Shown here in pieces: positions 7,015-16,533 of a stretch of 64,000 nt of DNA (its first letter is position 1; every line of letters starts with the position of its first letter). Under the pieces are notes generated by a model. That model was given only the letters and a program-made list of their open reading frames with translations. It was not told the origin of the DNA and ran no database searches. The DNA is taken from assembly GCA_946410305.1 (NCBI GenBank), contig CAMJZV010000005.1, positions 1 to 64,000 on the forward strand, written 5' to 3'. This DNA is from an uncultured Prevotellaceae bacterium. GTDB lineage: Bacteria > Bacteroidota > Bacteroidia > Bacteroidales > Bacteroidaceae. The position numbers were made by a program, and so were the translations under genes.

Positions 7015-7822
7015 TGGTTCGATAGACCTCTACGCCCCGACTTCGTGGCGCAAGATGACTCAGACACAGCTTCGCTATGTTCTGATGCTACTGTCGATGT
7101 GGGAGAGTATGGAACGCGTGAAGACGTATATGCTCGTGCGTTTCGCCGGTATCCATATCAAAGGCTATGCGCAGCGCGTGACACGTGATCAACCGCAAAG
7201 CTACAGCTGCTGGTTCCGACCTGCATGGTGGAAGCCACGCTGCTGGTTCACACTGGAAGCCTGGCAGGTGCAGAGTTTCATCCAGCAATTCGACTTCATC
7301 GATCCGTTCGACGGCATGGATGTGCGGCTGGAGCGCATTCACGGCTGTCGGGCGGTCGACGATATCCTGGACCATTATCCTTTCGGCGACTACCTCATGG
7401 CAGAACAGTACTACCAGCTGGCCGTCAGCAGCAGGAAGCCGGAGATGATAGAGAAGCTGGCATGCTTCCTTTACGTCAAGACAAAGCGCCACGGTTTCCT
7501 GTGGCTGAAAAAGAAAGATGTGCATCCCAAGCGACTGTCACTCTCACCCGCTGAGCAGATGGGCACGCTGCGCTGGTTTGCCCATGTAAAGAGCGAGTTT
7601 GCAGAACGCTGGCCGTACTTTTTCAGAAAGGTGGATGCCGATATCGAGGAGATGGACATCGACCTGATGGGCGCCATGGACGCACAGATCCGCGCACTGA
7701 CTGAGGGTGATATCACCAAGGAAGAAACCATCAAGGCCTTGCCCTGCTGGCGTGCTCTGACTGAGCTTAACGAAAAGGCCCGCGAGGCCAAGGAGTTTCA
7801 CGAAAAATACGATAAGAAATGA
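6965..7822 (+). CDS. Hypothetical phage virion-assembly protein
   Basis: A 285-aa protein. The start at 6965 overlaps the previous gene by 50 bp; no closer ATG keeps the conserved-looking YLADGSIDLYAPTSWRKMTQTQLRYVL. The protein is rich in Trp and aromatic residues in its first half and helical and acidic towards the end (EMDIDLMGAMDAQIRALTEG). It is coupled to the next gene by a 4-bp overlap. The position between portal and tail genes suggests neck or tail assembly. No family recognised. Confidence 0.55.
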   Translation: MRISRTLWTHRPTYLADGSIDLYAPTSWRKMTQTQLRYVLMLLSMWESMERVKTYMLVRFAGIHIKGYAQRVTRDQPQSYSCWFRPAWWKPRCWFTLEAWQVQSFIQQFDFIDPFDGMDVRLERIHGCRAVDDILDHYPFGDYLMAEQYYQLAVSSRKPEMIEKLACFLYVKTKRHGFLWLKKKDVHPKRLSLSPAEQMGTLRWFAHVKSEFAERWPYFFRKVDADIEEMDIDLMGAMDAQIRALTEGDITKEETIKALPCWRALTELNEKAREAKEFHEKYDKK

Positions 7823-8346
7823 TATTCGACGCACTTCACTACTTTGAGACGCTAGCACAGCAGAATATCCTGTGCCGCAACAACGGCTTCAAGCCTGTCT
7901 TCTGCTCAGGCCCAGACAGCATCGAGGGCGTGATGCAGCAGTTCCAGAAGACGGCCAACTTCATAATGATCGATGACACCACCGACCAGAACCTGTACTC
8001 GGAAGGTGTCTCGTACTTCAAGCGCCGTGTCTATACGGTCTTCGTCCTGGCATCCTACAAGTGGGATGACATGGAAGACCGAGAAGATAAGCTGAACCTC
8101 TGCAGGAAGATCTTCCAGCAGTTCGTGCGCCGCATGATATGGGACAGGGCAAGGCATGAGAATGAGGATGATGACATCACCTTCCTCAATGTCGAGAAGA
8201 TATATTCCAAGGAGTTCGGACGCTATACCATGAATGGTGTTACCGGTCTCTACTTCATGGTAGAGAACGATGAGCCGGAATCGATGGACTATGAGGATGA
8301 ACAGCAGCTGGAGAGTGAATGGATAACGGAAGAGGAGGATGACTGA
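7819..8346 (+). CDS. Hypothetical phage neck/tail protein, acidic C-terminus
   Basis: A 175-aa protein with a mixed alpha/beta body and a strongly acidic tail (ESMDYEDEQQLESEWITEEEDD). It overlaps its neighbours by 4 bp and 1 bp. Size and place (between head-completion genes and an HK97-gp10-like gene) resemble minor tail or neck proteins of siphoviruses, but no motif supports a name. Confidence 0.5.
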   Translation: MIFDALHYFETLAQQNILCRNNGFKPVFCSGPDSIEGVMQQFQKTANFIMIDDTTDQNLYSEGVSYFKRRVYTVFVLASYKWDDMEDREDKLNLCRKIFQQFVRRMIWDRARHENEDDDITFLNVEKIYSKEFGRYTMNGVTGLYFMVENDEPESMDYEDEQQLESEWITEEEDD

Positions 8347-8966
8347 TGGGAACATCGTATGAACGGCTTGGTGGGCGTGTCTCTGGTCATGGACGTCGTG
8401 GGCATTACTTCAACGAGAAGGAAATGCATGAGTACGAGCGTGGCTGGTCGAAGATGATGGTGGATATCTGGCGAGAGAAACTCCAGCAGCTGAACATCAC
8501 CGACTCTGGCGCCCTGCAGAACTCCATGGAGGAACTGGTGACAACAGGTCAGGTAACAACCATCGAACACAAGTTCCTGCAGTACGGTCTGTTCGTGGCC
8601 GCTGGTGTCGGCAAGGGCTTCGCTCATGGCAATGGTGGCGATCTGCTCTTCATGGGTGACAAGTACCGTGAGGGCAAGCATGCCTATGAGTCGCGCCAAG
8701 TAGGTGCCGGACTGTCTGCAGGTCACATGAAGAGTCCTAAGTTCGAGGAGGTGACAGTCAAACGTGGACCCAATGCAGGAAAACGTGCAGCCCTTACCTC
8801 CGGAGAGAAGCGTATGCCCCGTGACTGGTTCTTCAAGAAATACTACTATTCCATCCGTCGTCTGAACCTGAAGGAGTCTGCCTTCTATGGCCGTGCATAC
8901 CAGGGCCTGATGTCCACGTTCCTCGATGAGTTGTTTACAGGCACCATCCGGAGCAACCGCTTCTAG
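8346..8966 (+). CDS. Probable neck/tail-completion protein (HK97 gp10-like position)
   Basis: A 206-aa basic protein. Its centre, WREKLQQLNITDSGALQNSMEE, resembles the 'I.DTGAL..S' segment of gp10-type tail-completion proteins, and RMPRDWFFKKYYYSIRRLNLKE fits a basic surface. It ends the first structural operon; a -7 element and a new gene block follow. The assignment rests on this short motif and synteny. Confidence 0.5.
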   Translation: MGTSYERLGGRVSGHGRRGHYFNEKEMHEYERGWSKMMVDIWREKLQQLNITDSGALQNSMEELVTTGQVTTIEHKFLQYGLFVAAGVGKGFAHGNGGDLLFMGDKYREGKHAYESRQVGAGLSAGHMKSPKFEEVTVKRGPNAGKRAALTSGEKRMPRDWFFKKYYYSIRRLNLKESAFYGRAYQGLMSTFLDELFTGTIRSNRF

Positions 8967-8993
8967 GTATTTTTATTCCAGGAGTGAAAGATG

Positions 8994-9001
8994 TAAGTTT
9001 G
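8994..9001 (+). promoter_or_regulatory. -7 element before the fibre gene block
   Basis: TAAGTTTG, 16 bp before the ATG at 9018, in the only gap (51 bp) of this gene block. Confidence 0.5.
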
Positions 9002-9017
9002 CAGAAAAATTATAGAA

Positions 9018-10427
9018 ATGGCAGAGAGCAAGGAACAATTAAGGGAAAGGTTCGAGACCATCCGCGACGAAAAGCGGACGGCAGCGAATACTGCGGAGAG
9101 GATAGGTAATGCCTTCCTCTCCATCCTGCCGTTTCTGGGGGAGTTCCTCAGGAAAGACCAACCTGAAACCGTCGAGTACCTGATGACACTGCTGGGTGGT
9201 GCCGTTATTGGCAACAGCGGCCAGATAACGCTGAATCCGGACGGTAGCATTACCTGCAGGAAAATCCATGTGAACGGTTCTGCAGTCTTCGACGAACTGG
9301 TGTTCAATCACCAGAACGTGCTGGAGGGTGATACCTATTTTACGGATCGTGCCATCATCGACACGGTGGAATGGTTGGATGTCAATGTCGTACGCCTTGC
9401 ATTGCGTAAAATGTTCGAGGCTGACGAATTCACCTTCCATGTAGGGGATATTGTCAAGTGGTCGAAAAACGACATACTGACAAAAGGGTCATTCGATACA
9501 GGATATGGCCGTGTGGAGAGTGTCAGCGCCCAGTCAATGACAGTCACCATCTATGATGACGAGGACTGTCCAGGAGGCAGCAATTGTCCTCCATTCGCTT
9601 CGGCTCGTATGGCCCGGCATGGTCATGTCAGTGATCCGTCGCGCCAATACTCGTTCTATGTGTCGGCAACCAATGGCGCCTTCATGTTCCTGCAGGGCGT
9701 CGATAAGCCCGTTCTTGAAGATACCTCGGCAGGAAGTAACCTTTCCGCATGGATAGGCCTGCCTCCGAACAGCTATTTGACACGCGACCTTATAAATCGT
9801 GGCGTCATCAACCCCAATCAGCCTTACATTTATTCAAGGGGTATCATCACTGAGGACCTTATCAAAGTGGACTATCTGGGCAATCCTCAGTACCAAAGTC
9901 GCGACTGTGGCACATGGATAGCTCAGAGACAATACATCCATGGTTATGATTCCCTGGCACGAGGATACTTTACAGACCACGTCTGGTGGATGGGCTGTTT
10001 GTGGAAGGCCGCTGTGGCCTCGCCAACTGTCGGCAGGGAACCACGACTGAACAATGCGGACTGGGCGTGTGTGATAGGTGTTCACAACGTGAATGTTTAC
10101 ATCACATCAAGTGAGGGTGACTTTTTCCTGGTTGGTACTACGTTCACCACCACCTTGCAAGCCCGCGTGTTCCATGCCGAACAGGAATGGAGTCAGACGC
10201 AGATCGGTATTGCCAATATCCGATGGGAACGGATATGGGATAACGGGGCAGGTGATGCTGCATGGAACATCCTGCATGGCGCAGGACGTGACGGGCTGAA
10301 CCTCAACATCAATTCTGCTGTTGATATTCCAGGAGAGTGGGTGGCAGGTTCCAAAGTGGCTTTCAAGTGCATTGTAACGATGCCGGATGGTGAAAGCTAT
10401 AGTTCGAATTATTCAATAATAATATAG
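9018..10427 (+). CDS. Probable tail-fibre or tail-tip structural protein
   Basis: A 469-aa protein. It has a charged N-terminal helix (KEQLRERFETIRDEKRTAANTAERIGNAFLSIL) of the kind that anchors fibres. Beta-rich repeats follow (GNSGQITLNPDGSITCRKIHVNGSAVFDELVF), typical of phage fibre shafts. The C-terminal half has many aromatics (DHVWWMGCLWKAAVASP) and could be a receptor- or carbohydrate-binding head. It starts a run of five beta-rich genes ending in the DGR target. The fibre role is inferred from composition and place. Confidence 0.55.
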   Translation: MAESKEQLRERFETIRDEKRTAANTAERIGNAFLSILPFLGEFLRKDQPETVEYLMTLLGGAVIGNSGQITLNPDGSITCRKIHVNGSAVFDELVFNHQNVLEGDTYFTDRAIIDTVEWLDVNVVRLALRKMFEADEFTFHVGDIVKWSKNDILTKGSFDTGYGRVESVSAQSMTVTIYDDEDCPGGSNCPPFASARMARHGHVSDPSRQYSFYVSATNGAFMFLQGVDKPVLEDTSAGSNLSAWIGLPPNSYLTRDLINRGVINPNQPYIYSRGIITEDLIKVDYLGNPQYQSRDCGTWIAQRQYIHGYDSLARGYFTDHVWWMGCLWKAAVASPTVGREPRLNNADWACVIGVHNVNVYITSSEGDFFLVGTTFTTTLQARVFHAEQEWSQTQIGIANIRWERIWDNGAGDAAWNILHGAGRDGLNLNINSAVDIPGEWVAGSKVAFKCIVTMPDGESYSSNYSIII

Positions 10428-10432
10428 GAAAT

Positions 10433-11560
10433 ATGATAAGAGAGAGCCAAGGAAAAATGGTATTCCAACCATTGGTATTCAGTTTCCAGATGGTGGAATT
10501 AAGGGCATCATACGTACAGAAATATGATGCCGTACAGGCCGAGTATCTTCCTGACAGGACTTTGACACCGTGTGTATTGACACCAAAGCTTTCAGTAGTA
10601 GACGAAGACGGTATTGCCACGGGTGACAAAACCACGGAGATAGTGAATGTGACGTGGACGGTGAACGGCAGGTTTAACGGTGTAAACTGGGTAAACGGCA
10701 CTGACTACGTCATTGATCCGACCACGCATCAGCTGACGATACAGGCAAACATGGATCCAGGATACATGGGTAAGGTGTCCTTCTATGGTGAGTATCTGGA
10801 TGAGCGAAGAGGTGAAGTCCATAAGTTCCGCTGGGAACGTACCATGACATGTGAGACGTATGCTGACTATAATGTGCAGATACGTATGGAACAGTCGAAA
10901 ATCAGCCTGTCGCCATGGAAAAACCGTGGTACTTTCGGTATTACCGCACAACTGTATAACAGTGATGAGCCTGCTCCAGACGCTGACTGTGTATATTTGT
11001 GGACGGTATGGGATGGAACGGCATTCAGGCCGATAGGGCAAGGCCATCCTGACCTTTGGTATGTCAGCGGCGCCCAAAGTAAGACTCTGCAGGTAGACCA
11101 GGCATACATCCAGAATGAACTGTTCTGCTGCTCTGCCTACCTAAAAGCTGCTACTAGCAAGATACGTTCTGCCACTGTGCGAGTTCGCCGTTGGTATGGT
11201 CAGTATGATGATGACCTCGTTTGGCTTTCAGGAAAGTACATCTTCCCTGACACGACCAATGCCGAGGCTGAAGTGCAGGTAACAAGACGAAATGGTATCA
11301 TAGCAAATCCTCTGCAGTACTTCGACATAGAGATTCTGTATAATAACGGTTCTGGCGATTGGTGGCAGCATGTATGCCACGAAAACCGTGGCATGGTGCC
11401 TAGAAGTATGTTCCCTGTTGATGCCACCATGCAGCATCGTTTTGGTTGGATCCTGCGCGAGAAATCGGCACTCCTTCCTATGCTTAACGGAAACAAGTAT
11501 TTCACTATCAACGGAAGGGTGGCCGTAGGTCAGTTCCCGACAACGCCAAGAGAAGAATAA
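10433..11560 (+). CDS. Beta-rich phage tail/fibre-associated protein
   Basis: A 375-aa protein with repeated Ig-like strand patterns (TTEIVNVTWTVNGRFNGVNWVNGTDYVID; CVYLWTVWDGTAFRPIGQGHPD). There is no signal peptide or membrane segment. It lies 5 bp after the previous gene in the fibre block. The Trp- and Gly-rich strands suggest stacked Ig-like domains on the virion surface. No named family recognised. Confidence 0.55.
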   Translation: MIRESQGKMVFQPLVFSFQMVELRASYVQKYDAVQAEYLPDRTLTPCVLTPKLSVVDEDGIATGDKTTEIVNVTWTVNGRFNGVNWVNGTDYVIDPTTHQLTIQANMDPGYMGKVSFYGEYLDERRGEVHKFRWERTMTCETYADYNVQIRMEQSKISLSPWKNRGTFGITAQLYNSDEPAPDADCVYLWTVWDGTAFRPIGQGHPDLWYVSGAQSKTLQVDQAYIQNELFCCSAYLKAATSKIRSATVRVRRWYGQYDDDLVWLSGKYIFPDTTNAEAEVQVTRRNGIIANPLQYFDIEILYNNGSGDWWQHVCHENRGMVPRSMFPVDATMQHRFGWILREKSALLPMLNGNKYFTINGRVAVGQFPTTPREE

Positions 11561-11572
11561 ACGAATAAGAAT

Positions 11573-11767
11573 ATGCAATACTACATCATCACAGCAGAGC
11601 TGGCCCGTCAGTTGGGCTTAGACAAAATCAGCAAGGGCAACGATACCAAGGGCTATCTGGTGCATCAGGGTGACTTGGTAATGTGCGATATCGAGAGAGA
11701 AATTAATAACGGCCAACTGTCGGAATTAACCATCAGCCAGGCCAAGATATTCATCAAAAACTTATAA
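11573..11767 (+). CDS. Small hypothetical phage protein
   Basis: A 64-aa protein between two fibre-block genes, with 12-bp and 3-bp gaps. It reads MQYYIITAELARQLGLDKISKGNDTKGYLVHQGDLVMCD and ends SQAKIFIKNL. It might be a small chaperone for the adjacent fibres. No family recognised. Confidence 0.5.
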   Translation: MQYYIITAELARQLGLDKISKGNDTKGYLVHQGDLVMCDIEREINNGQLSELTISQAKIFIKNL

Positions 11768-11770
11768 GTT

Positions 11771-12835
11771 ATGGAATATTCAAGTGTAAGACATCTATTC
11801 AGCTACAACAACGGTGATAACATCACACCAGGTATGGGTGTACAGATTGATGCAGGCTATGGCCTGGCTCAGTTCTGGGATATATCAGCAGGAAGAGTGA
11901 CAAATACCGACTTTACCCAACATCCGGCAACGTTGTTCCCGCAGGCCTGGTCATCGAGGATGGGTAGATTCGTAGTGCCGGAACAGGGCAGTTGGTTCTA
12001 TGGCAGCCCACTCGGAAGTGCACTGACATTCGATGCTTCCGGTAATTGCACGACAGCTGGTCTGGGCAGCACGTTCAAGTTGACCACAGTGGGCATGAAC
12101 AACTTGACTTTCCCTGCCCTTCAGATTATAGGTAACTTGGCATCGGCAAATGACCTGGTAGATAAGTATATCTATTATACCGGAACGTATAAGGGAATGG
12201 ATTTCACTTGCCAGCAGCTAATCAATATTCAAGCCTCTTCAGCAGACGCTTATGATATCCTGATTAGCGCAGTAGGTGAGGATGGCACCGGTGATGATGT
12301 GCTGTCAAATGATAACGACTGGGTACAGCTGACTCCGATGCTTCAGCGTGCCGGCACACCTATCACCAGTGGTGTGTCATACACATGGCAGCGTCTGGTA
12401 AATGGAAACTGGACGAATATCACCTCTACAAGTGGCTTGTATGAGATTAACAACTCCGACCATAGCCTGAAGGTGTTCAATTCCGGTGTCGAGGGCGTAG
12501 AGTCGTTCCGTTGTGTCGCTGTCTGCAACGGCAAGACATATTACAAAGTCCGCGAGCTCACGGATGTTCATGATCCGTATTACATCGTGGACTACTGTAC
12601 CCATACGGATAGTGTCGCTCCTGGAGAGACGGCCGTATTCAGACCCAAGGTGATAGACAGAGCGACCAACTATCAGGACACATCACATAACTGGTCTTTT
12701 GCCTATACATTGACACGGTTGCCGTCAGGTGATACGGTTAAGACCGGAACTGGTTCCACCTTCTCTGTAACCTATGAAGAGATAGACAATGCAGGCGGCA
12801 ACACAATGACCAGGATTGAAGCAACAAGTAACTAA
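11771..12835 (+). CDS. Ig-like-domain phage fibre-associated protein
   Basis: A 354-aa protein. The middle (about residues 190-255) reads QRAGTPITSGVSYTWQRLVNGNWTNIT and ESFRCVAVCNGKTYY, a recognisable Ig-like 'W...V...C' pattern. A second such unit follows (VFRPKVIDR). It is 2 bp from the next gene. Ig-like domains are common decorations on phage fibres and tails and can bind cell-surface glycans. Function inferred. Confidence 0.55.
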   Translation: MEYSSVRHLFSYNNGDNITPGMGVQIDAGYGLAQFWDISAGRVTNTDFTQHPATLFPQAWSSRMGRFVVPEQGSWFYGSPLGSALTFDASGNCTTAGLGSTFKLTTVGMNNLTFPALQIIGNLASANDLVDKYIYYTGTYKGMDFTCQQLINIQASSADAYDILISAVGEDGTGDDVLSNDNDWVQLTPMLQRAGTPITSGVSYTWQRLVNGNWTNITSTSGLYEINNSDHSLKVFNSGVEGVESFRCVAVCNGKTYYKVRELTDVHDPYYIVDYCTHTDSVAPGETAVFRPKVIDRATNYQDTSHNWSFAYTLTRLPSGDTVKTGTGSTFSVTYEEIDNAGGNTMTRIEATSN

Positions 12836-12837
12836 AG

Positions 12838-14625
12838 ATGGGTCTTAAGGTAAGAGGTACCAGGCAGCTATTCACAGCCCCTAAGGGTGAAAAAGGCGAT
12901 AAGGGTGAAGATGGCAACAGCTTCACCCCCAAAGGCCAGGCATATGGTCATTTCGATAGCAGTGATGATTTTTATGATGCCATGGATCAAGGTCAGCTGA
13001 ATTATGCCGAATCTTTTCTTGTGGACGATGATGAGGGCGGTACAGCAAAGGTCTACACTATCGCTATTCGACGTATAGGTGTTGTAGACGCTGAAGATGG
13101 TGATGCTTATACCATTGTCGGTACTAAACACCTATGGGCTGCAACTGGCCACAAATGGGTGGACTTCGGTGAAATCCAAGGCCCTCCAGGCGAAGATGGT
13201 AATGATGGTGATGACGGTCATGATGCAGAACTATACAAGCTCCAGCTGACAGAGGGCTGGGCCCGATGGGAAAAATACGGTTCAGGATGGAGACTTAAAT
13301 GCTGCATCAAGGGTAATGCTTGGTTCATCAGAGGAGGCACGCAGATGTCTGCCACCTCAGGAACTGGGTACGAGGAACAGAGAATACGCATCAGGTATAA
13401 CAACAACAAGCAGTTACATTTTGAGCCTATTGCCGGTGATGGTTCCTGGACAGATGATGTGGCAGGAAAGTACCTGGATGATGATGAATATGGCTCAAGT
13501 AGCGTAGGCCAGCCAGAATGCATCATTGTGGAATTGATAGGAAAAGATATCAGTGATCACACACAGGTATTGGATGCTCTGACTATTGCTATTGTGTGGG
13601 ATGGTGAGCCGGGAGGTAAAGGCAATGATGGAAATCCGGGACCAATGGGTATTCCTGCCGGTACGTATAACAGCAGCGCTCGTTACGAGCGTACCAGCTC
13701 TATAGTTCCTATCGTGGAACATAACGGAGAATATTGGTATCTGAAAAATGCAGGTGTTATATCAGGAGTTGAGCCTTCATCAGACGCAAACAGTCCTTGG
13801 GGACTAGCGCCGGAATTCGAGGTGTTTTTTATAAAAATCCTCTTCGCAGCGTTCGCAAAGGTAGGAGAAGCCATCTTCCATGGTAGATATATGTTCTCTC
13901 AACATGGTAAGGTAAATGGTGAAGCCAGTAACAACTATAAGCTGTTCTCGCCAGAAGATCCTGACAACGAAGGAAATGCTTCACGCTTTGCCCCGAACCT
14001 GTATCTGAATTTCCTGACTGGTGCGGCCAGGCTGGCTGCAGGTAAAGCCAAGTTCAATGCTGACGGAAGCGGTTCCTTGGCAGGAGACAGGATAGAATGG
14101 GATAATTTGGGCATGAAGCTAGCTGGTGTCTTGTATAAGAAGAAAACGGTTATTACACTATCGAACTTGTCTCAATACATGACAGTAGTCGGAACGTTCG
14201 TAGAAAACGGTGAAACAAAGAACCTCTATGCCCTCGACGTTCTGAAGGCTGGTACATGGATTGAGCTGAACGGAATAAGACCTGGTGTTTACTTCAAGCT
14301 ACCAAGCATGAGATGGGACGGAACGTATACCGAAGCTGAGAAGAATTTGGCTAGAAGCCTGGTAGGATGTTCCGTTATAATCAGTACGGTAGATTCCAAT
14401 ATCTGCGGCTTTCGTGATACGCATATGCGATACTATGACGTTTTTGATATTTCATCTGGCAATAGGTATACTTTGGACGATGATAGCCCCAACGCTGCTA
14501 ATATGACAATTGATTATCGATATACAGTATATTTGGAATGTGTAATGGCAGATGTTAAAGATTCGAACGGTTGGTATAGAGAGGATATCAGGTGGGATGC
14601 TAAGGTAGTCAAGGAAAACAGCTAA
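12838..14625 (+). CDS. Tail fibre with collagen-like repeats
   Basis: A 595-aa protein with three Gly-X-Y runs: GEKGDKGEDG near residue 17, GPPGEDGNDGDDG near 115, and GEPGGKGNDGNPGPMG near 258. Such runs form trimeric collagen-like shafts in phage fibres. Globular segments lie between them. After the third run, EHNGEYWYLKN...GVEPSSDANSPWGLAPEFEVFFIKILFAAFAKVG resembles the tail-fibre segment common in Bacteroidetes phages, and the C-terminus is beta-rich. It sits directly before the DGR target and may form the shaft that presents it. Confidence 0.7.
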   Translation: MGLKVRGTRQLFTAPKGEKGDKGEDGNSFTPKGQAYGHFDSSDDFYDAMDQGQLNYAESFLVDDDEGGTAKVYTIAIRRIGVVDAEDGDAYTIVGTKHLWAATGHKWVDFGEIQGPPGEDGNDGDDGHDAELYKLQLTEGWARWEKYGSGWRLKCCIKGNAWFIRGGTQMSATSGTGYEEQRIRIRYNNNKQLHFEPIAGDGSWTDDVAGKYLDDDEYGSSSVGQPECIIVELIGKDISDHTQVLDALTIAIVWDGEPGGKGNDGNPGPMGIPAGTYNSSARYERTSSIVPIVEHNGEYWYLKNAGVISGVEPSSDANSPWGLAPEFEVFFIKILFAAFAKVGEAIFHGRYMFSQHGKVNGEASNNYKLFSPEDPDNEGNASRFAPNLYLNFLTGAARLAAGKAKFNADGSGSLAGDRIEWDNLGMKLAGVLYKKKTVITLSNLSQYMTVVGTFVENGETKNLYALDVLKAGTWIELNGIRPGVYFKLPSMRWDGTYTEAEKNLARSLVGCSVIISTVDSNICGFRDTHMRYYDVFDISSGNRYTLDDDSPNAANMTIDYRYTVYLECVMADVKDSNGWYREDIRWDAKVVKENS

Positions 14626-14666
14626 AAATAATTGGGAAACAAACACAATTAATAAATGAAAAAATT

Positions 14667-16073
14667 ATGGACGGACAAGAAGTGAAAGATCTGGATGCTC
14701 TCCAGAGTGTGAACGACAATGACCAGTTGATGGCATATTCACCATCAGGACAAAAGTACGGACTGATCTCCGTAGGTAAGATTAATCGGACGCAGTGGTG
14801 CGGTTGCCGCTGGCGCAAGGATTCACAGACGACAGTCGGCGAGCCGTGCGGATCGTTGCCGAAGATCGAGAAAATGGCTGAGATCTTCGGACTCGGCGGC
14901 TACCTGGTACGCAACGACCACTCCAGACGTAAGCTGTCACCGTCGACTCATAACGAGTTCGCGGACGGCGGTAGCGCTCTGCTGGACGGCAGCATGGGAC
15001 ACTACCAGTGGGGTAGCGGTTGCACGATCTATTATGCTTTCTGGGAAGATGAGACATACCTGTACGAGGCTGTGGACACGAAGCCCATTCCTGGGCAGTT
15101 GAACTACAAGATTCCAATCTTCAGCCGTTCATGTGCCGGCTATGCCACCATCGACCGCACGAACAACATTCTGGTCAGCTATCTCAACAATGCTGCTCAA
15201 TATCGTGGCGGTAACAATGATGCCTCCCTCGACTCGCTGTTCAACTCACAGCTAGGCAAGCCCGCTACTAACATCGCAGTGCCCACGGCAGCGACCTACG
15301 CACGAAAGAACGGTGCCCTGTGGTTCGCCAACGAGCGCGTGGTGTTTGCCATCACGGCAATCCTGAAGCGTATATACTTCCACAACAGAAGCATTCAGGC
15401 AGCAGACAATGCGACACTGACGGCTGACGGCCTGCACCAGGGCGGTACCGGCGACGGTTGCTCAATGCCTGCCGACTGGAAAAACGACTGGCACAACTAC
15501 CCATTTATACCATTGTCTGCAGGTGTCGAGCGTGGGGACTTCGTGGGCGTATTCTCGCACAGCATCACAGACAAGGCGGGCGCAAGGACCATCAGCGGAA
15601 TTCCGTCATTCCTCGGTCTGAAGAATGACTACAAGTACCTGGGATGCATCGAGGAGGATACCCTTCTGGTTTGCAACAGCGACAAATCGCAAGGTGTGTA
15701 CATTGAGAATAACATCGATGGACATACCTTCGACGTGACGACAGTCAACGGAAAAATGTTCGTCGGTACCACGCCAGTGTATAATGAAGCAGGATGGAAT
15801 GGCATCAAAAAGCTCAACCTGTCGAACCTCTGCAATTTCCCGCTTGAAGTCGGAACAACCGCATCGACAGGCTATGGCGACAGCTATTACAATCCTGCCG
15901 TTACAAGCGGTCTTCGCGGTGCTTCTCGTCTCGGCGATGCGGGCGTTGGCGACAATGCCGGCTCGGTGTTCCTCCATGGCAACTCTGGCCCCTCGCATGC
16001 CGCTGCGTACTGCGGCGTGGCCCTCTGTGAATTCAAGGAAGCATTCAGCACGGAGCCTTCGATGGCTGCGTAG
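14667..16073 (+). CDS. DGR target protein, variable C-type-lectin-like tip
   Basis: A 468-aa protein whose codons 414-453 lie in the variable repeat. Against the template, 12 residues differ: Tyr420Ser, Asn424Asp, Asn426Gly, Asn427Val, Tyr435Phe, Asn437His, Asn440Ser, Asp441Gly, Asn444His, Asn446Ala, Asn448Tyr and Tyr449Cys. All follow from template A changes, mostly AAY codons, the pattern of DGR diversification. The G-rich C-terminus with RG.SR.G..G..G and the GVALC strand matches the C-type-lectin fold of DGR ligand-binding proteins such as Mtd, with solvent-exposed variable residues. After the repeat, 15 residues (CEFKEAFSTEPSMAA) end the protein. Being the last gene of the fibre block, it is probably the receptor-binding tip, so host range would vary. 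The ligand is unknown. Confidence 0.9.
   Translation: MDGQEVKDLDALQSVNDNDQLMAYSPSGQKYGLISVGKINRTQWCGCRWRKDSQTTVGEPCGSLPKIEKMAEIFGLGGYLVRNDHSRRKLSPSTHNEFADGGSALLDGSMGHYQWGSGCTIYYAFWEDETYLYEAVDTKPIPGQLNYKIPIFSRSCAGYATIDRTNNILVSYLNNAAQYRGGNNDASLDSLFNSQLGKPATNIAVPTAATYARKNGALWFANERVVFAITAILKRIYFHNRSIQAADNATLTADGLHQGGTGDGCSMPADWKNDWHNYPFIPLSAGVERGDFVGVFSHSITDKAGARTISGIPSFLGLKNDYKYLGCIEEDTLLVCNSDKSQGVYIENNIDGHTFDVTTVNGKMFVGTTPVYNEAGWNGIKKLNLSNLCNFPLEVGTTASTGYGDSYYNPAVTSGLRGASRLGDAGVGDNAGSVFLHGNSGPSHAAAYCGVALCEFKEAFSTEPSMAA
15907..16025 (+). repeat. DGR variable repeat (VR)
   Basis: 119 bp matching 16255-16373 without gaps. It differs at 16 positions, each an A in the template (substituted by G, C or T); no C, G or T of the template is changed. 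The identical 3' part from 16013, CGGCGTGGCCCTC, is GC-rich as expected for the initiation of mutagenic homology. Three further A-to-N changes may extend it to 16029. Confidence 0.95.
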
Positions 16074-16107
16074 AAAACAGGCGCTTCTGAGAAAAACAAA
16101 GGACACA

Positions 16108-16155
16108 GGGCGCGGTAGCGCCCCTCCGCTCCGTCAAGGAGCGGAGCGATTTTTG
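16108..16155 (+). terminator. Tandem hairpins after the DGR target, terminator and possible DGR hairpin
   Basis: First hairpin: GGGCGC (16108-16113), GGTA loop, GCGCCC (16118-16123). Second: TCCGCTCC (16125-16132), GTCAA loop, GGAGCGGA (16138-16145), followed by GCGATTTTT. The second is a good terminator. A DNA hairpin/cruciform just after the VR is a known requirement in some DGRs; here it starts 83 bp after the VR, so either role is possible. Confidence 0.7.
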
Positions 16156-16190
16156 AAAAGATAAAAAAATTATAAAATTCGCTCTTTGAC

Positions 16191-16222
16191 TTGTTGTAAT
16201 ATAGTAGAAAAGTGTACCTTTG
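16191..16222 (+). promoter_or_regulatory. Promoter for template RNA and RT
   Basis: TTGTTG (16191-16196), 18 bases, then TACCTTTG (16215-16222). It lies between the target-gene terminator and the template repeat, so the template RNA and RT can be transcribed separately from the fibre genes. Confidence 0.7.
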
Positions 16223-16228
16223 CAGTGC

Positions 16229-16533
16229 TTTTTAAGCAGGTAGAACCCTCACGCGCGGTCTTCGCGGTGCTTATCGTCTCGGCAATGCGAACAATGGCGA
16301 CAATGCCGGCTCGGTGTACCTCAATGGCAACAATGACCCCTCGAATGCCAATGCGAACTACGGCGTGGCCCTCAATAGATCTTTCACTAAGAGGGTGAGC
16401 CTTCCCTAATGGGAGAACATTGCTAAGATGACGGCGAGGCCCGTAGGATTATGCCGAGCGCCATACCCGTCGGAACGATCTAACAGACGTTCCACCAGAC
16501 ACCACATTCAGGTAATCACTCAAGACCCCGACT
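16229..16533 (+). ncRNA. DGR template RNA region
   Basis: The stretch from the TACCTTTG promoter to the RT start has no supported gene. It holds the template repeat (16255-16373) and about 160 nt of spacer that could form the structured 3' part used for cDNA priming in DGRs. The exact RNA ends are inferred. Confidence 0.6.
16255..16373 (+). repeat. DGR template repeat (TR)
   Basis: 119-bp donor copy with 25 adenines, 16 of which are substituted in the VR. If read in the target frame it is unusually rich in AAY and TAC codons, which can give many residues but no stop when A is randomised. It is not part of a convincing gene. Confidence 0.95.

Noticed and set aside
16186..16398. 70-aa forward frame over the template repeat
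   Set aside because: It reads the TR in a different frame from the target gene and gives low-complexity Met/Ala/Thr sequence; the TR is a non-coding template.
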